A stretch of 64,000 bases of DNA from Actinomadura sp. NBRC 104412 (GTDB lineage Bacteria > Actinomycetota > Actinomycetes > Streptosporangiales > Streptosporangiaceae). Position 1 is the stretch's first letter, and the number at the start of each line of letters is the position of its first letter. This document shows positions 57,116 through 64,000 of the stretch, piece by piece. Made by a program: the position numbers and the translations under genes. The stretch lies in the NCBI RefSeq assembly GCF_030269515.1, contig NZ_BSTM01000004.1, positions 1 to 64,000 of the forward strand. Reading direction: 5' to 3'. Under the pieces are notes generated by a model that saw only the letters and a program-made list of their open reading frames with translations, made no database searches and was not told where the DNA came from.

Positions 57116-58012
57116 TCAGGCCGACCTGAGCCGCTGCAGCGCCTCCCTGACGCCGCCGTCGGTCTCCTCCAGGACGACCGTCGCGCGCGCGGCCGGGACC
57201 TCGCCGAGCAGCGAGACCAGCGCCACGCGGGTGTCCCCCCCGGCCTCGACCAGCGCGTTCTCACAGGTCACGGCGTCCATCCCGGTCGCCTCGGTGAGAA
57301 TGCGGACCAGCCGGGCGCGCAGCTTGGAGTTGAGCGCGTTCACGCTCACCATCAGGTTGGAGTAGGTGCGGCCCATCCTGATCATCAGCGTGGTGGAGAA
57401 GGAGTTGAGCACCAGCTTGGTGGCGGTGCCCGCCTTCATCCGGGTGGATCCGCTGATCACCTCGGGCCCGGTGGCCAGCGCGATGTGCACCTCCACCTCG
57501 TCCCCGTGCGGCGTGCGCGGGTTACAGCTGATCAGCGCGGTTCGCGCGCCGACCGCCGTGGACGCCCGCAGCGCCCCCAGCACGTAGGGGGTGCGCCCGC
57601 TGGCCGCGATGCCGATGGCGATATCGCCCGGCTGCACCTCGGCGGCGTCCCTGGCGCCGAGGTCCAGGTCGTCCTCGACCTCCGAGACGGCCTGGGACAG
57701 CGCGCCGAAGCCCCCGGCGTTGTGCGCCACCACCCGGCCCCAGATTCCGAACGTGGGCGGCAGCTCGGCCGCGTCCAGCACGGCCAGCCTGCCTGAGGTG
57801 CCGGCGCCGAAGTAGTGCACCCGGCCGCCGCCGCGCAGCGCGACGACCGCCAGATCCACCAGCCGGGCGATCTCCGGCAGCACGGACTCCACCGCCAGCG
57901 GCACCGTCGCGTCCTCGGCGTTGATGCGGCGGAGCACCTCCAGCGTGGGCAGCGTGTCGACGTCGAGGGTGCGCGGGTTGCGCCCCTCGGTGGGCAGGTC
58001 AGTGTCGATCAA
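57116..58012 (-). CDS. murQ: N-acetylmuramic acid 6-phosphate etherase
   Basis: A 298-residue SIS-domain lyase. TTG start at 58012, with GGAGG five bases upstream and overlapping the regulator stop (TTGA). Family blocks: the N-terminal TEGRNPRTLDVDTL, SGRLAVLDAAELPPTFG, IGIAASGRTPYVLGAL, and STRMKAGTATKLVLNSFST. It cleaves the lactyl ether of MurNAc-6-phosphate to GlcNAc-6-phosphate and lactate, recycling peptidoglycan. The partner regulator and a GlcNAc-kinase-like gene are adjacent. Confidence 0.95.
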   Translation of the reverse strand: MIDTDLPTEGRNPRTLDVDTLPTLEVLRRINAEDATVPLAVESVLPEIARLVDLAVVALRGGGRVHYFGAGTSGRLAVLDAAELPPTFGIWGRVVAHNAGGFGALSQAVSEVEDDLDLGARDAAEVQPGDIAIGIAASGRTPYVLGALRASTAVGARTALISCNPRTPHGDEVEVHIALATGPEVISGSTRMKAGTATKLVLNSFSTTLMIRMGRTYSNLMVSVNALNSKLRARLVRILTEATGMDAVTCENALVEAGGDTRVALVSLLGEVPAARATVVLEETDGGVREALQRLRSA

Positions 58013-59007
58013 CGACGCCTCCGGTCGGGTCGGACGGTGCGGCCGCGGACGGCCTCGAAGGTGGCCTCCAGCGCCTTGCGGGTCGGCCCGTACGTGCGCT
58101 GGGCCACGCCGACGAACACGCAGTCGACCACCGTCAGCTGTGCCAGCCGGCTGGCGGTCGCGCCCGAGCGGAACGTGGTCTCCCTGGCCGCCGTGGTGAG
58201 GATGAGGTCGGCCACCTCGGCGATGGGCGATTTCGGGAAGTTGGTCAGGGCCACGGTCGTCACGCCCTTGGCCTTGGCCACCTCCAGGGCGTCGATGGTC
58301 TCGACGGTGGCGCCGGTGTGCGAGATGCCCAGCGCGACGTCCCCGGGGCCCAGCACCGCGGCGCTGGTGAGCATGATGTGGGCGTCGGACCACGCGCTGC
58401 AGACCCTGCCGATGCGGTGCAGTTTCTGCTGGAAGTCCGCGGCGACGAAGGCGCTGGCGCCGACACCGTAGACGTCGACGCGGTCGGCGGCCACGACCGC
58501 GTCCACGACCTGTTCGAGCATCTTGATGTCGAGCTGCGCGGCGGTCTCCTCCACCGCGCGCGCGTCGGCGAAGGTGACCTTCTCCACGATCTGCTCAAGG
58601 GAGTCGTCGGGACTGATGTCGCTGCCGATGACCCGGCCGCCGGTGGCGCTCTGCGCGCGGCCCGCCTCGGTGGCCAGGGTGAGCCGCAGCTCCGGGTAAC
58701 CGTGGAAGCCGATCGCCCGACAGAACCTGATGACCGTGGTCTCGGAGGTGCCGCATGCCTGGGCGAGCTCGGTGATGGTGGAGTTCGCGACCCCCTCGGG
58801 GTCGTCGATGACGCGCTGCGCGACCCGCCGCTCGGCGGGAGGCAGTGATGGGAGCAGGGAGCGCACCCTGACGACGGTGCTCAAAGGCGTCGCGTCCTTG
58901 GCCGCCTCGGGGGGTGTCTCCCTGGAGGGGGCGGATGGCGACACCGGTGTCCTGAGCGCGGCCGGGTCCCCGGCGCTCCCCGGCTCGGGGCCGGTGGGTT
59001 TCCTCAT
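58009..59007 (-). CDS. MurR/RpiR-family transcriptional regulator
   Basis: A 332-residue regulator: a Pro/Ser-rich N-terminal extension (about 1–40), a helix-turn-helix (about 43–115, ITELAQACGTSETTVIRFCR), and a SIS sugar-phosphate-binding domain (about 165–295, GVGASAFVAADFQQKLHRIG and LGISHTGATVETIDAL). Start ATG 59007; the 36 bases upstream in frame contain the palindrome at 59010–59022. Translationally coupled to murQ. It probably represses the recycling genes until MurNAc-6-phosphate binds. Confidence 0.85.
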   Translation of the reverse strand: MRKPTGPEPGSAGDPAALRTPVSPSAPSRETPPEAAKDATPLSTVVRVRSLLPSLPPAERRVAQRVIDDPEGVANSTITELAQACGTSETTVIRFCRAIGFHGYPELRLTLATEAGRAQSATGGRVIGSDISPDDSLEQIVEKVTFADARAVEETAAQLDIKMLEQVVDAVVAADRVDVYGVGASAFVAADFQQKLHRIGRVCSAWSDAHIMLTSAAVLGPGDVALGISHTGATVETIDALEVAKAKGVTTVALTNFPKSPIAEVADLILTTAARETTFRSGATASRLAQLTVVDCVFVGVAQRTYGPTRKALEATFEAVRGRTVRPDRRRR

Positions 59008-59009
59008 GG

Positions 59010-59022
59010 AAGAAATTTTCTT
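59010..59022. promoter_or_regulatory. candidate MurR operator
   Basis: A perfect 13-base palindrome, AAGAAATTTTCTT (6-bp arms, one central base), 3 bases upstream of the regulator ATG and about 47 bases before the divergent kinase GTG. RpiR-type proteins bind GAAA/TTTC inverted repeats. It is the only AT-rich palindrome in this region, and well placed to control both divergent units. Confidence 0.6.
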
Positions 59023-59068
59023 ACGTGGAGGATGTCGCGTCAACGGTAGAAAAGGCTACGGTCGCCAT

Positions 59069-60397
59069 GTGTTGACCCATTTGGCCGGTCCATACGTGAT
59101 CGGCATAGACGCGGGTGGCACGAAAACCCGCTGTGTCGTACTAACGCTCGGGGGCGCCGAGGCCGGTTCCGGAACCGGTCCCGGCGCCAACCCCAACTCC
59201 GGGGGCGACGCCGCGATGGCGCTGGCCACGGCCCTGCGGCAGGCGCTCGGTGACGTGGATCGTTCCCAGGTGATCGGTGGCGTCTTCGGCATCGCCGGCG
59301 CGGGCTCGGCGGGACGTCCCGCCGCGGTCGCCGCCGCGCGGTGCGCCTGGAACGCCGCGGGTCTGCGCGGCTCGCCCGCCGTCGTGACCGACATCGCGGT
59401 CGCCTTCGCCGCCGGGACCACCGCCTCCAAGGGCATCGTGGTGTTCTCCGGCACCGGCGCGGGCGCCGCGGTGATCAGCGACGGCGCGATCGTGCAGCGC
59501 GCCGACGGCTACGGCTGGCTGGTCGGGGACGAGGGATCGGCCGTCTGGCTGGGCAGGGAGGCGGTCCGGGCCGCCCTGGCCGCCTACGACGGCCGGGGCT
59601 CCCCGACGCTGCTGACCGAGGCGGTGCCGCGCGCGCTGCTCGGTGCCGCGGTCGTCCAGGAGCTGGACGCGGCCAGGCGCCGCCCGCGGGTCCACCGCGG
59701 GCTGGCGTCCCTGTCCGCCCCGTCACCGCCAGGCTCCGGCCACGCCGGTCACCTCGGTCACTCCGGCCATCCCCCTGGCCATGGAGCGGCCGCGGTGGGC
59801 CATGGCGGCGCCGCGCTCGCCCCCGGTCCCCGTCCCTACCACCCCGCACCCGTCCCCGTTCCCGCGCCGGCGCCCCTGGGCCGCGGCGCGGGAACCGCGG
59901 TACTGGAGCCGGACGAGCCCCATCCGCCAGATGGGGACGCGCTCGGTCACGCGGCCCGCGGCCGGCCACCCCGCGGTCACCCGGCCGCCGGTCCGGGCGG
60001 TCCGCCGCCCGACCGGGTGGACGGGCCGGTCGCGCCGGCCCATCCGCCCAACCCGCAACTCGCCCAGGCGATCATCAAAGAGGTGTACGGCCGCCCGCCC
60101 GCGGCGCTGGGCCGTCTCGGCCCGGTGGTCGCGGCCGCCGCGGCCGCGGGTGATCCGGTGGCGCTGCGGATCACCGCGGAGGCCGCCGAGGTGCTGCTGC
60201 GGGACGTCGACGCGGTCCGCCCGGCACTGAACGACCCGTACGCCCCCGTGGTCATGCACGGCTCGGTACTGCGCGAAGGACCCGTCGCCGAGGCGGTCCG
60301 CGCCGGGCTGCGTGACCGTTTCGCCGCCGAGCCCTGCCCGGCCGGGGACGGCGCTGTCGGCGCCGCCACCCTGGCCCTGCGCAGGCTCGGCCTCTAG
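59069..60397 (+). CDS. BadF/BadG-type N-acetylglucosamine kinase-like protein with large insert
   Basis: A 442-residue ASKHA-fold kinase, about 120 residues longer than usual. The phosphate-1 loop is VIGIDAGGTKTRC, then TDIAVAF and the phosphate-2 loop VVFSGTGAGA, DGYGWLVGDEGSA and the adenosine motif VVMHGSVL. Residues about 204–327, in the lid region before AQAIIKEVYGRPPAAL, are a low-complexity Pro/Gly/His/Ala stretch (many GH, PG and PAP pairs). GTG 59069 lies 6 bases after TACGGT (59057–59062), a leaderless layout. Divergent from murR/murQ; it likely phosphorylates GlcNAc or MurNAc during wall recycling. Confidence 0.8.
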   Translation: MLTHLAGPYVIGIDAGGTKTRCVVLTLGGAEAGSGTGPGANPNSGGDAAMALATALRQALGDVDRSQVIGGVFGIAGAGSAGRPAAVAAARCAWNAAGLRGSPAVVTDIAVAFAAGTTASKGIVVFSGTGAGAAVISDGAIVQRADGYGWLVGDEGSAVWLGREAVRAALAAYDGRGSPTLLTEAVPRALLGAAVVQELDAARRRPRVHRGLASLSAPSPPGSGHAGHLGHSGHPPGHGAAAVGHGGAALAPGPRPYHPAPVPVPAPAPLGRGAGTAVLEPDEPHPPDGDALGHAARGRPPRGHPAAGPGGPPPDRVDGPVAPAHPPNPQLAQAIIKEVYGRPPAALGRLGPVVAAAAAAGDPVALRITAEAAEVLLRDVDAVRPALNDPYAPVVMHGSVLREGPVAEAVRAGLRDRFAAEPCPAGDGAVGAATLALRRLGL

Positions 60398-60692
60398 AGG
60401 CGGCCGAAGGCCCACGAGGCACGGCCGCAGCGGTAGCCGTCCCGGATGTCGCCCCCGGGCCGGCCCCGCCGCCACACCGCGCGCATCACCGCGCGACGAG
60501 TGACCCCGCATCCCGCCCCAGCCTTCCGTGGGGCCGCCCATGCCTTTCCCCGGCCAGAGCTTTGCTCCGGCCTTGTCCTGAGCTCGGCCAACGCGCGCGG
60601 CGCGGGTCGACACACGCTGTACGAGCGGTTAACGTCTCCAGGGCCGTTTCAGCGACTCTGTCGTTAAGAGACCATGTCGGGGGGCCTGGTCC

Positions 60693-62345
60693 GTGCGTGT
60701 CTCACGATCGATCACGCTGGCCGTGGCGGCCGTCGTCCTGCCACTGGCCGGCTGCGGTGGCGGCACGCCCGACGACGGACGTCCCTCCGGCGGGGCACGG
60801 ACCCCGGCCGAGACGCGGGCACCCCGGTCCGCCGCGCCCACCAGCGGCGCCTGGATCCCCGGATACGTCGCGGAGATGTCTCCGGAGGAGAAGGTCGGCC
60901 AGTTGTTCGTGCCGTCCTTCACAGGCCCGGCCGAGGCGGCGGCGATGATCAAGCGCTATCACGTCGGCGGGCTGATCTACTTCCCCGCCAACCTCGCGGA
61001 CGGGCCGGAGGAGACGGCGGCGCTGTCCAACGCGCTGCAACGCTCGTCCAAGCTGCCGCTGCTGCTCGGCGTGGACGAGGAGCAGGGCCTGGTCAGCCGG
61101 GCTCCGTTCCTGACCAGGTTCCCCGGGAACATGGCGCTGGGCGCCACCGGCCGCCTGGAGGACGCCCGCGCCGCCGCCCAGGTCACCGGCACCGAGCTGC
61201 GCGCCGTCGGCATCAATCAGAACTACGCCCCCGTGGCCGACGTCAACGTCAACCCCGCCAACCCGGTGATCGGCCTCCGGTCGTTCGGCGCCGACCCCGG
61301 CCTGGTGGCGCGGATGGTGCCGGCCGCCGTCGCCGGCTACCAGTCCGCGGGGGTCGCGGCCACCACCAAGCACTTTCCCGGGCACGGCGACACCGCCACC
61401 GACAGCCACACCGGGCTGCCGGTCATCAAACACAGCCGGGCCGAGTGGGAACGGCTGGACGCGCCGCCGTTCCAGGCCGCCATCCGGGGCGGGGTGGACG
61501 CGATCATGTCGGCGCACATCGTCGTCCCCGGGCTCGACCGGTCCGGCGACCCCGCCACGCTGTCCAAGAAGGTGCTGACCGGGCTGCTGCGGGACCGGCT
61601 CGGCTACCAAGGCGTGATCGTCACCGACTCGCTCCGGATGCAGGGGGCGCGCGTGCGGTACAGCGACGCCTCCGTGGCGGTCCGCGCGGTGAACGCGGGC
61701 GCCGACCAGTTGCTCATGCCGCCCCGGCTCTCGGTGGCCTACCGCGCGGTGCTGCGCGCCGTCCGCGACGGCACGATCACCCGGCAGCGGCTGGACGAGG
61801 CCGTCGGCCGGATCCTGCGGCTCAAGGAACGGCGAGGGCTGTTCCGCGGCACCACCGCCGACCCGCGGCGAGCGCGTGCGATCATCCGGTCGGCCGCGCA
61901 CCGGGCCACCGCCGAGCGGATAGCGGAACGCGCCGTCACCCTCGTCCGCAACAACGGCGGGCTGCTTCCGCTGCGCGACCGCACCGTCTACGTGACGGGC
62001 CCGCGCGAGGAGGCGCTGAGCGCCGCGCTGCGCCGCGCCGGGGTCACGGTCAGCGGGACCTACGCCGGCGCGGACGCCGTCGTCCTGACCACGCTGAACG
62101 CCGGGTCGTCGACCGCGGCCCGCATCCGGGCGTTCGGCTCGAAGCCAGTCGTGGTGGCGGCGCTGGGCCGTCCCTACGATCTCGACCGCGCCGGACGGGC
62201 CGACGCGACGCTGGCCACCTACTCCTCCGGGGCGCCCGCGGTCAGGGCCCTCGCCAAGGTGATCGCCGGGGTCGTCAAGCCCACCGGGCGGCTCCCGGTG
62301 CGCGCGGGCGGCATGCCCGTCGGGCACGGCCTCACCTACCGGTGA
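60693..62345 (+). CDS. nagZ: NagZ-like GH3 beta-N-acetylglucosaminidase lipoprotein
   Basis: A 550-residue glycoside hydrolase family 3 enzyme exported as a lipoprotein (lipobox LAGC, C21). Family signatures: the KHFPGHGDTATDSHTGLP loop with the D237/H239 catalytic dyad of NagZ enzymes, substrate-binding K226/H227, and the nucleophile D312 in VIVTDSLRMQG. A C-terminal GH3 alpha/beta domain follows from about 400. It would release GlcNAc from muropeptides outside the cell. GTG start 60693. The 295 bases upstream show no gene. Confidence 0.85.
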   Translation: MRVSRSITLAVAAVVLPLAGCGGGTPDDGRPSGGARTPAETRAPRSAAPTSGAWIPGYVAEMSPEEKVGQLFVPSFTGPAEAAAMIKRYHVGGLIYFPANLADGPEETAALSNALQRSSKLPLLLGVDEEQGLVSRAPFLTRFPGNMALGATGRLEDARAAAQVTGTELRAVGINQNYAPVADVNVNPANPVIGLRSFGADPGLVARMVPAAVAGYQSAGVAATTKHFPGHGDTATDSHTGLPVIKHSRAEWERLDAPPFQAAIRGGVDAIMSAHIVVPGLDRSGDPATLSKKVLTGLLRDRLGYQGVIVTDSLRMQGARVRYSDASVAVRAVNAGADQLLMPPRLSVAYRAVLRAVRDGTITRQRLDEAVGRILRLKERRGLFRGTTADPRRARAIIRSAAHRATAERIAERAVTLVRNNGGLLPLRDRTVYVTGPREEALSAALRRAGVTVSGTYAGADAVVLTTLNAGSSTAARIRAFGSKPVVVAALGRPYDLDRAGRADATLATYSSGAPAVRALAKVIAGVVKPTGRLPVRAGGMPVGHGLTYR

Positions 62346-62432
62346 CGAAGGCCGGTGACGAAGGCCGGTGGACGAGCGCTCCCCGCCCTGGGAGGATCCT
62401 CGGAGGTTCGCACCTTCCCCGCGGAGGTCCAC

Positions 62433-62963
62433 GTGCCCGGCCCATCCCTTGCGTCACGCGCGTTCCGCGTCGCGGCTTCCTCGGCCGTCCTCGTTCTGGC
62501 GACCGCCGCGTGCGGAGGGACGGACGAGGTCACCATGCCGCCGCTCACACCCGAGCCGGGCCTGGAGACGCCGGCCTCCGTGGGCGCGGCAACGCAAGCC
62601 TCGGCCGCACCAAAGGACACCTTCCCGGCGCGGCTGACGCTCTTCAAATTCCTGCGCGGCATCGCGATCAACGACGCCCGGGTGTGCGCGCACCTCGCGC
62701 CCGAGTACGAGCGCACCGTGTTCGGCGCCGAGGGTGGCTGCCGCAGGGGGCTCGCGCAGGCCAGGAGCAGGCTACGGCCCCAGGACCTGACCGCGCTGCG
62801 AGGCGTGACCGTGCCCACCGCCCGGCCGGGATCCCAGCCCGGCGACCTCGTCGTGGACTTCGCGACACTGCGCTGGAGAACCGCGCCCGCCCGTCCCGGC
62901 GGCCTGCTCGCGTCCACGTACACCCTCAGGCAGGACGGCGGCCGCTGGCTCATCGTCGGATGA
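62433..62963 (+). CDS. small predicted lipoprotein
   Basis: A 176-residue protein with a lipobox (LATAACGG, C about 25), a Pro/Ala/Thr-rich spacer to about residue 60, then an NTF2/SnoaL-size domain (FKFLRGIAINDARVCAHLAP ... YTLRQDGGRWLIVG) with cysteines at C-A-H and G-C-R-R. GTG 62433 follows GCGGAGG. No precise family recognised. 87 bases after nagZ in the same direction, so possibly co-transcribed. Confidence 0.7.
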   Translation: MPGPSLASRAFRVAASSAVLVLATAACGGTDEVTMPPLTPEPGLETPASVGAATQASAAPKDTFPARLTLFKFLRGIAINDARVCAHLAPEYERTVFGAEGGCRRGLAQARSRLRPQDLTALRGVTVPTARPGSQPGDLVVDFATLRWRTAPARPGGLLASTYTLRQDGGRWLIVG

Positions 62964-62983
62964 GCCGGCGGCCGTCTCGTTCC

Positions 62984-64000
62984 CTAGAGTCCCAGTTCTG
63001 CGAGGAGGGGCAGTTCGGCGCGGGCCGCGTCCTTCGCCTCACCCGCCGTACGGGCCTTACGGGCCGCCGCCGCTGCGCGCCTGCATTCGTCCAGGGTGTG
63101 CCGGGCCAGCGCGGCCCGTACCAAGGGCAGGGACGGCGCGCTCATCGACAGTGACGTCACGCCCAGCCCGACCAGCACGCAGGCCAGCGCGGGGTCCCCG
63201 GCGGCCTCGCCGCACACCCCGCACCCGCGGCCCGCGTCGGCCGCGGGGCCGGCGGTCATCGCCACCAGGTCGAGGATGGCGGGCTGCCACGGGTCCTGGA
63301 ACGGGGCCAGACCGCCGATCTGCCGGTCGGCGGCACAGGCGTACTGGGTCAGGTCGTTGGTGCCGATGCTGAAGAACTCCACCTCGGCGGCCAGGTCGCG
63401 GGCGCGCAGCGCCGCGGCGGGCACCTCCACCATGATGCCCGGACGCTCGATCCCGGCGGCGCGGCACGCCTTGGCGAAGAACGCCGCCTCGTCGGCGTCG
63501 GTCACCATCGGTGCCATGACCTCCAGCTTGGCGGGCAGCCCGGACGCCGCCGCGGCCAAAGCCCGGAGCTGCGCCTGGAGAACCTCCGGGTACGACCTGG
63601 CCATGCGCAGGCCGCGCTCGCCGAGGGCCGGGTTGGGCTCCTCGCCGGGCGGCGGCAGGAAGGCCAGGGGCTTGTCGGCGCCCGCGTCCAGGGTCCGGAC
63701 GACGACGCGGCCCTCGGGGAACGCCTCCAGGACCGTCCGGTACGCCCGCTCCTGCTCGTCGTCGGAGGGAGGGGTCGCGCGGTCGAGGAACAGGAACTCG
63801 GTGCGGTATAGGCCCACCCCCTCCGCCCCGTGGTGGAGCGCGGCGTCCAGGTCCTTCGGGCCGCCGATGTTGGCCAGCAGGGGGACGCGGTGACCGTCCT
63901 TGGTGGCGCCCGGGCCGGTGGACTCGCGCAGGAGCGCCGCGCGGGCGGCGGCGGCGTCGCGGGCCGTCCGCACCTCGTCCTCGGACGGGTCGATGTGCAC
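62984..64000 (-). CDS. ptsI: PTS enzyme I (PEP–protein phosphotransferase), truncated by window edge
   Basis: The C-terminal 338 residues of enzyme I; the start and the N-terminal phospho-His domain lie beyond the window. PEP-binding features: GLYRTEFLFLDR, RTLDAGADKPLAF, NPALGERGLRM, EFFSIGTNDLTQY, and the catalytic Cys in GCGVCGEAAGDP. It feeds phosphate from PEP to HPr for sugar uptake. Next to nagZ, murQ and a GlcNAc-kinase-like gene it suits amino-sugar import. Convergent with the small lipoprotein gene. Confidence 0.93.
   Translation of the reverse strand: MHIDPSEDEVRTARDAAAARAALLRESTGPGATKDGHRVPLLANIGGPKDLDAALHHGAEGVGLYRTEFLFLDRATPPSDDEQERAYRTVLEAFPEGRVVVRTLDAGADKPLAFLPPPGEEPNPALGERGLRMARSYPEVLQAQLRALAAAASGLPAKLEVMAPMVTDADEAAFFAKACRAAGIERPGIMVEVPAAALRARDLAAEVEFFSIGTNDLTQYACAADRQIGGLAPFQDPWQPAILDLVAMTAGPAADAGRGCGVCGEAAGDPALACVLVGLGVTSLSMSAPSLPLVRAALARHTLDECRRAAAAARKARTAGEAKDAARAELPLLAELGL

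Overview
The window is a chromosomal segment of a high-GC actinobacterium. Codons favour G/C at the third position almost throughout, and long antisense frames stay open as a result. Gene content (a mycobacterial-type sterol/acyl-CoA operon, AftD with its Rv0224c–Rv0228-like companions, a 180-kDa NAD-glutamate dehydrogenase, a DUF6912 protein, an XRE/TPR regulator) points to the Streptosporangiales/Thermomonosporaceae, for example Actinomadura. That placement is inference. No rRNA, tRNA, CRISPR array, origin or prophage was seen.

Layout. 1–2.0 kb: a decayed, visibly AT-richer accessory patch with dead IS1380-like and IS701-like transposase fragments, one intact SUKH (SMI1/KNR4) immunity-type gene, a frameshifted and internally deleted second copy of it, and an orphan ORF that could be a toxin tail. 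2.0–10.5 kb: a leftward five-gene operon (acyl-CoA synthetase, DUF35 protein, two thiolase-like lipid-transfer proteins, FadD19-like synthetase), a divergent enoyl-CoA hydratase and a nitronate monooxygenase. Its control regions carry KstR-type palindromes, one of them a perfect match to TnnAACnnGTTnnA.

10.6–24 kb: an envelope-polysaccharide locus matching the mycobacterial Rv0224c–Rv0228/aftD set: DUF3068 protein, methyltransferase, acyltransferase, AftD, GT4 glycosyltransferase, Rv0226c-like membrane protein, and a 43-residue DUF2613 protein between the last two. An MFS exporter lies inside the locus. 24–34.2 kb: mixed genes (EI24, SDR, streptogrisin-like protease, small secreted protein, DUF6328), a PepSY protein divergent from a two-component system, a zinc-ribbon protein, and an XRE/TPR regulator divergent from two overlapping tiny genes.

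34.4–43.6 kb: the trans-translation and division block: ssrA (tag ANKKQSEFALAA), a penicillin-binding lipoprotein that has lost all three active-site motifs, smpB, an S41 protease, ftsX, ftsE, a CxxC membrane peptide, a lipoprotein and divergent prfB. 43.7–57 kb: NAD-GDH, a Ser/Thr kinase, acetoacetyl-CoA synthetase, a 178-bp near-perfect direct repeat, a HAD protein without its nucleophile Asp, pruA, DUF6912 and a second HAD protein. 57–64 kb: peptidoglycan amino-sugar recycling (murQ, a MurR-like RpiR regulator, a divergent GlcNAc-kinase-like gene with a Pro/Gly/His-rich insert, a NagZ-like lipoprotein, PTS enzyme I cut by the window edge). Several genes start at or just after a TANNNT box with no Shine–Dalgarno, suggesting leaderless transcripts.
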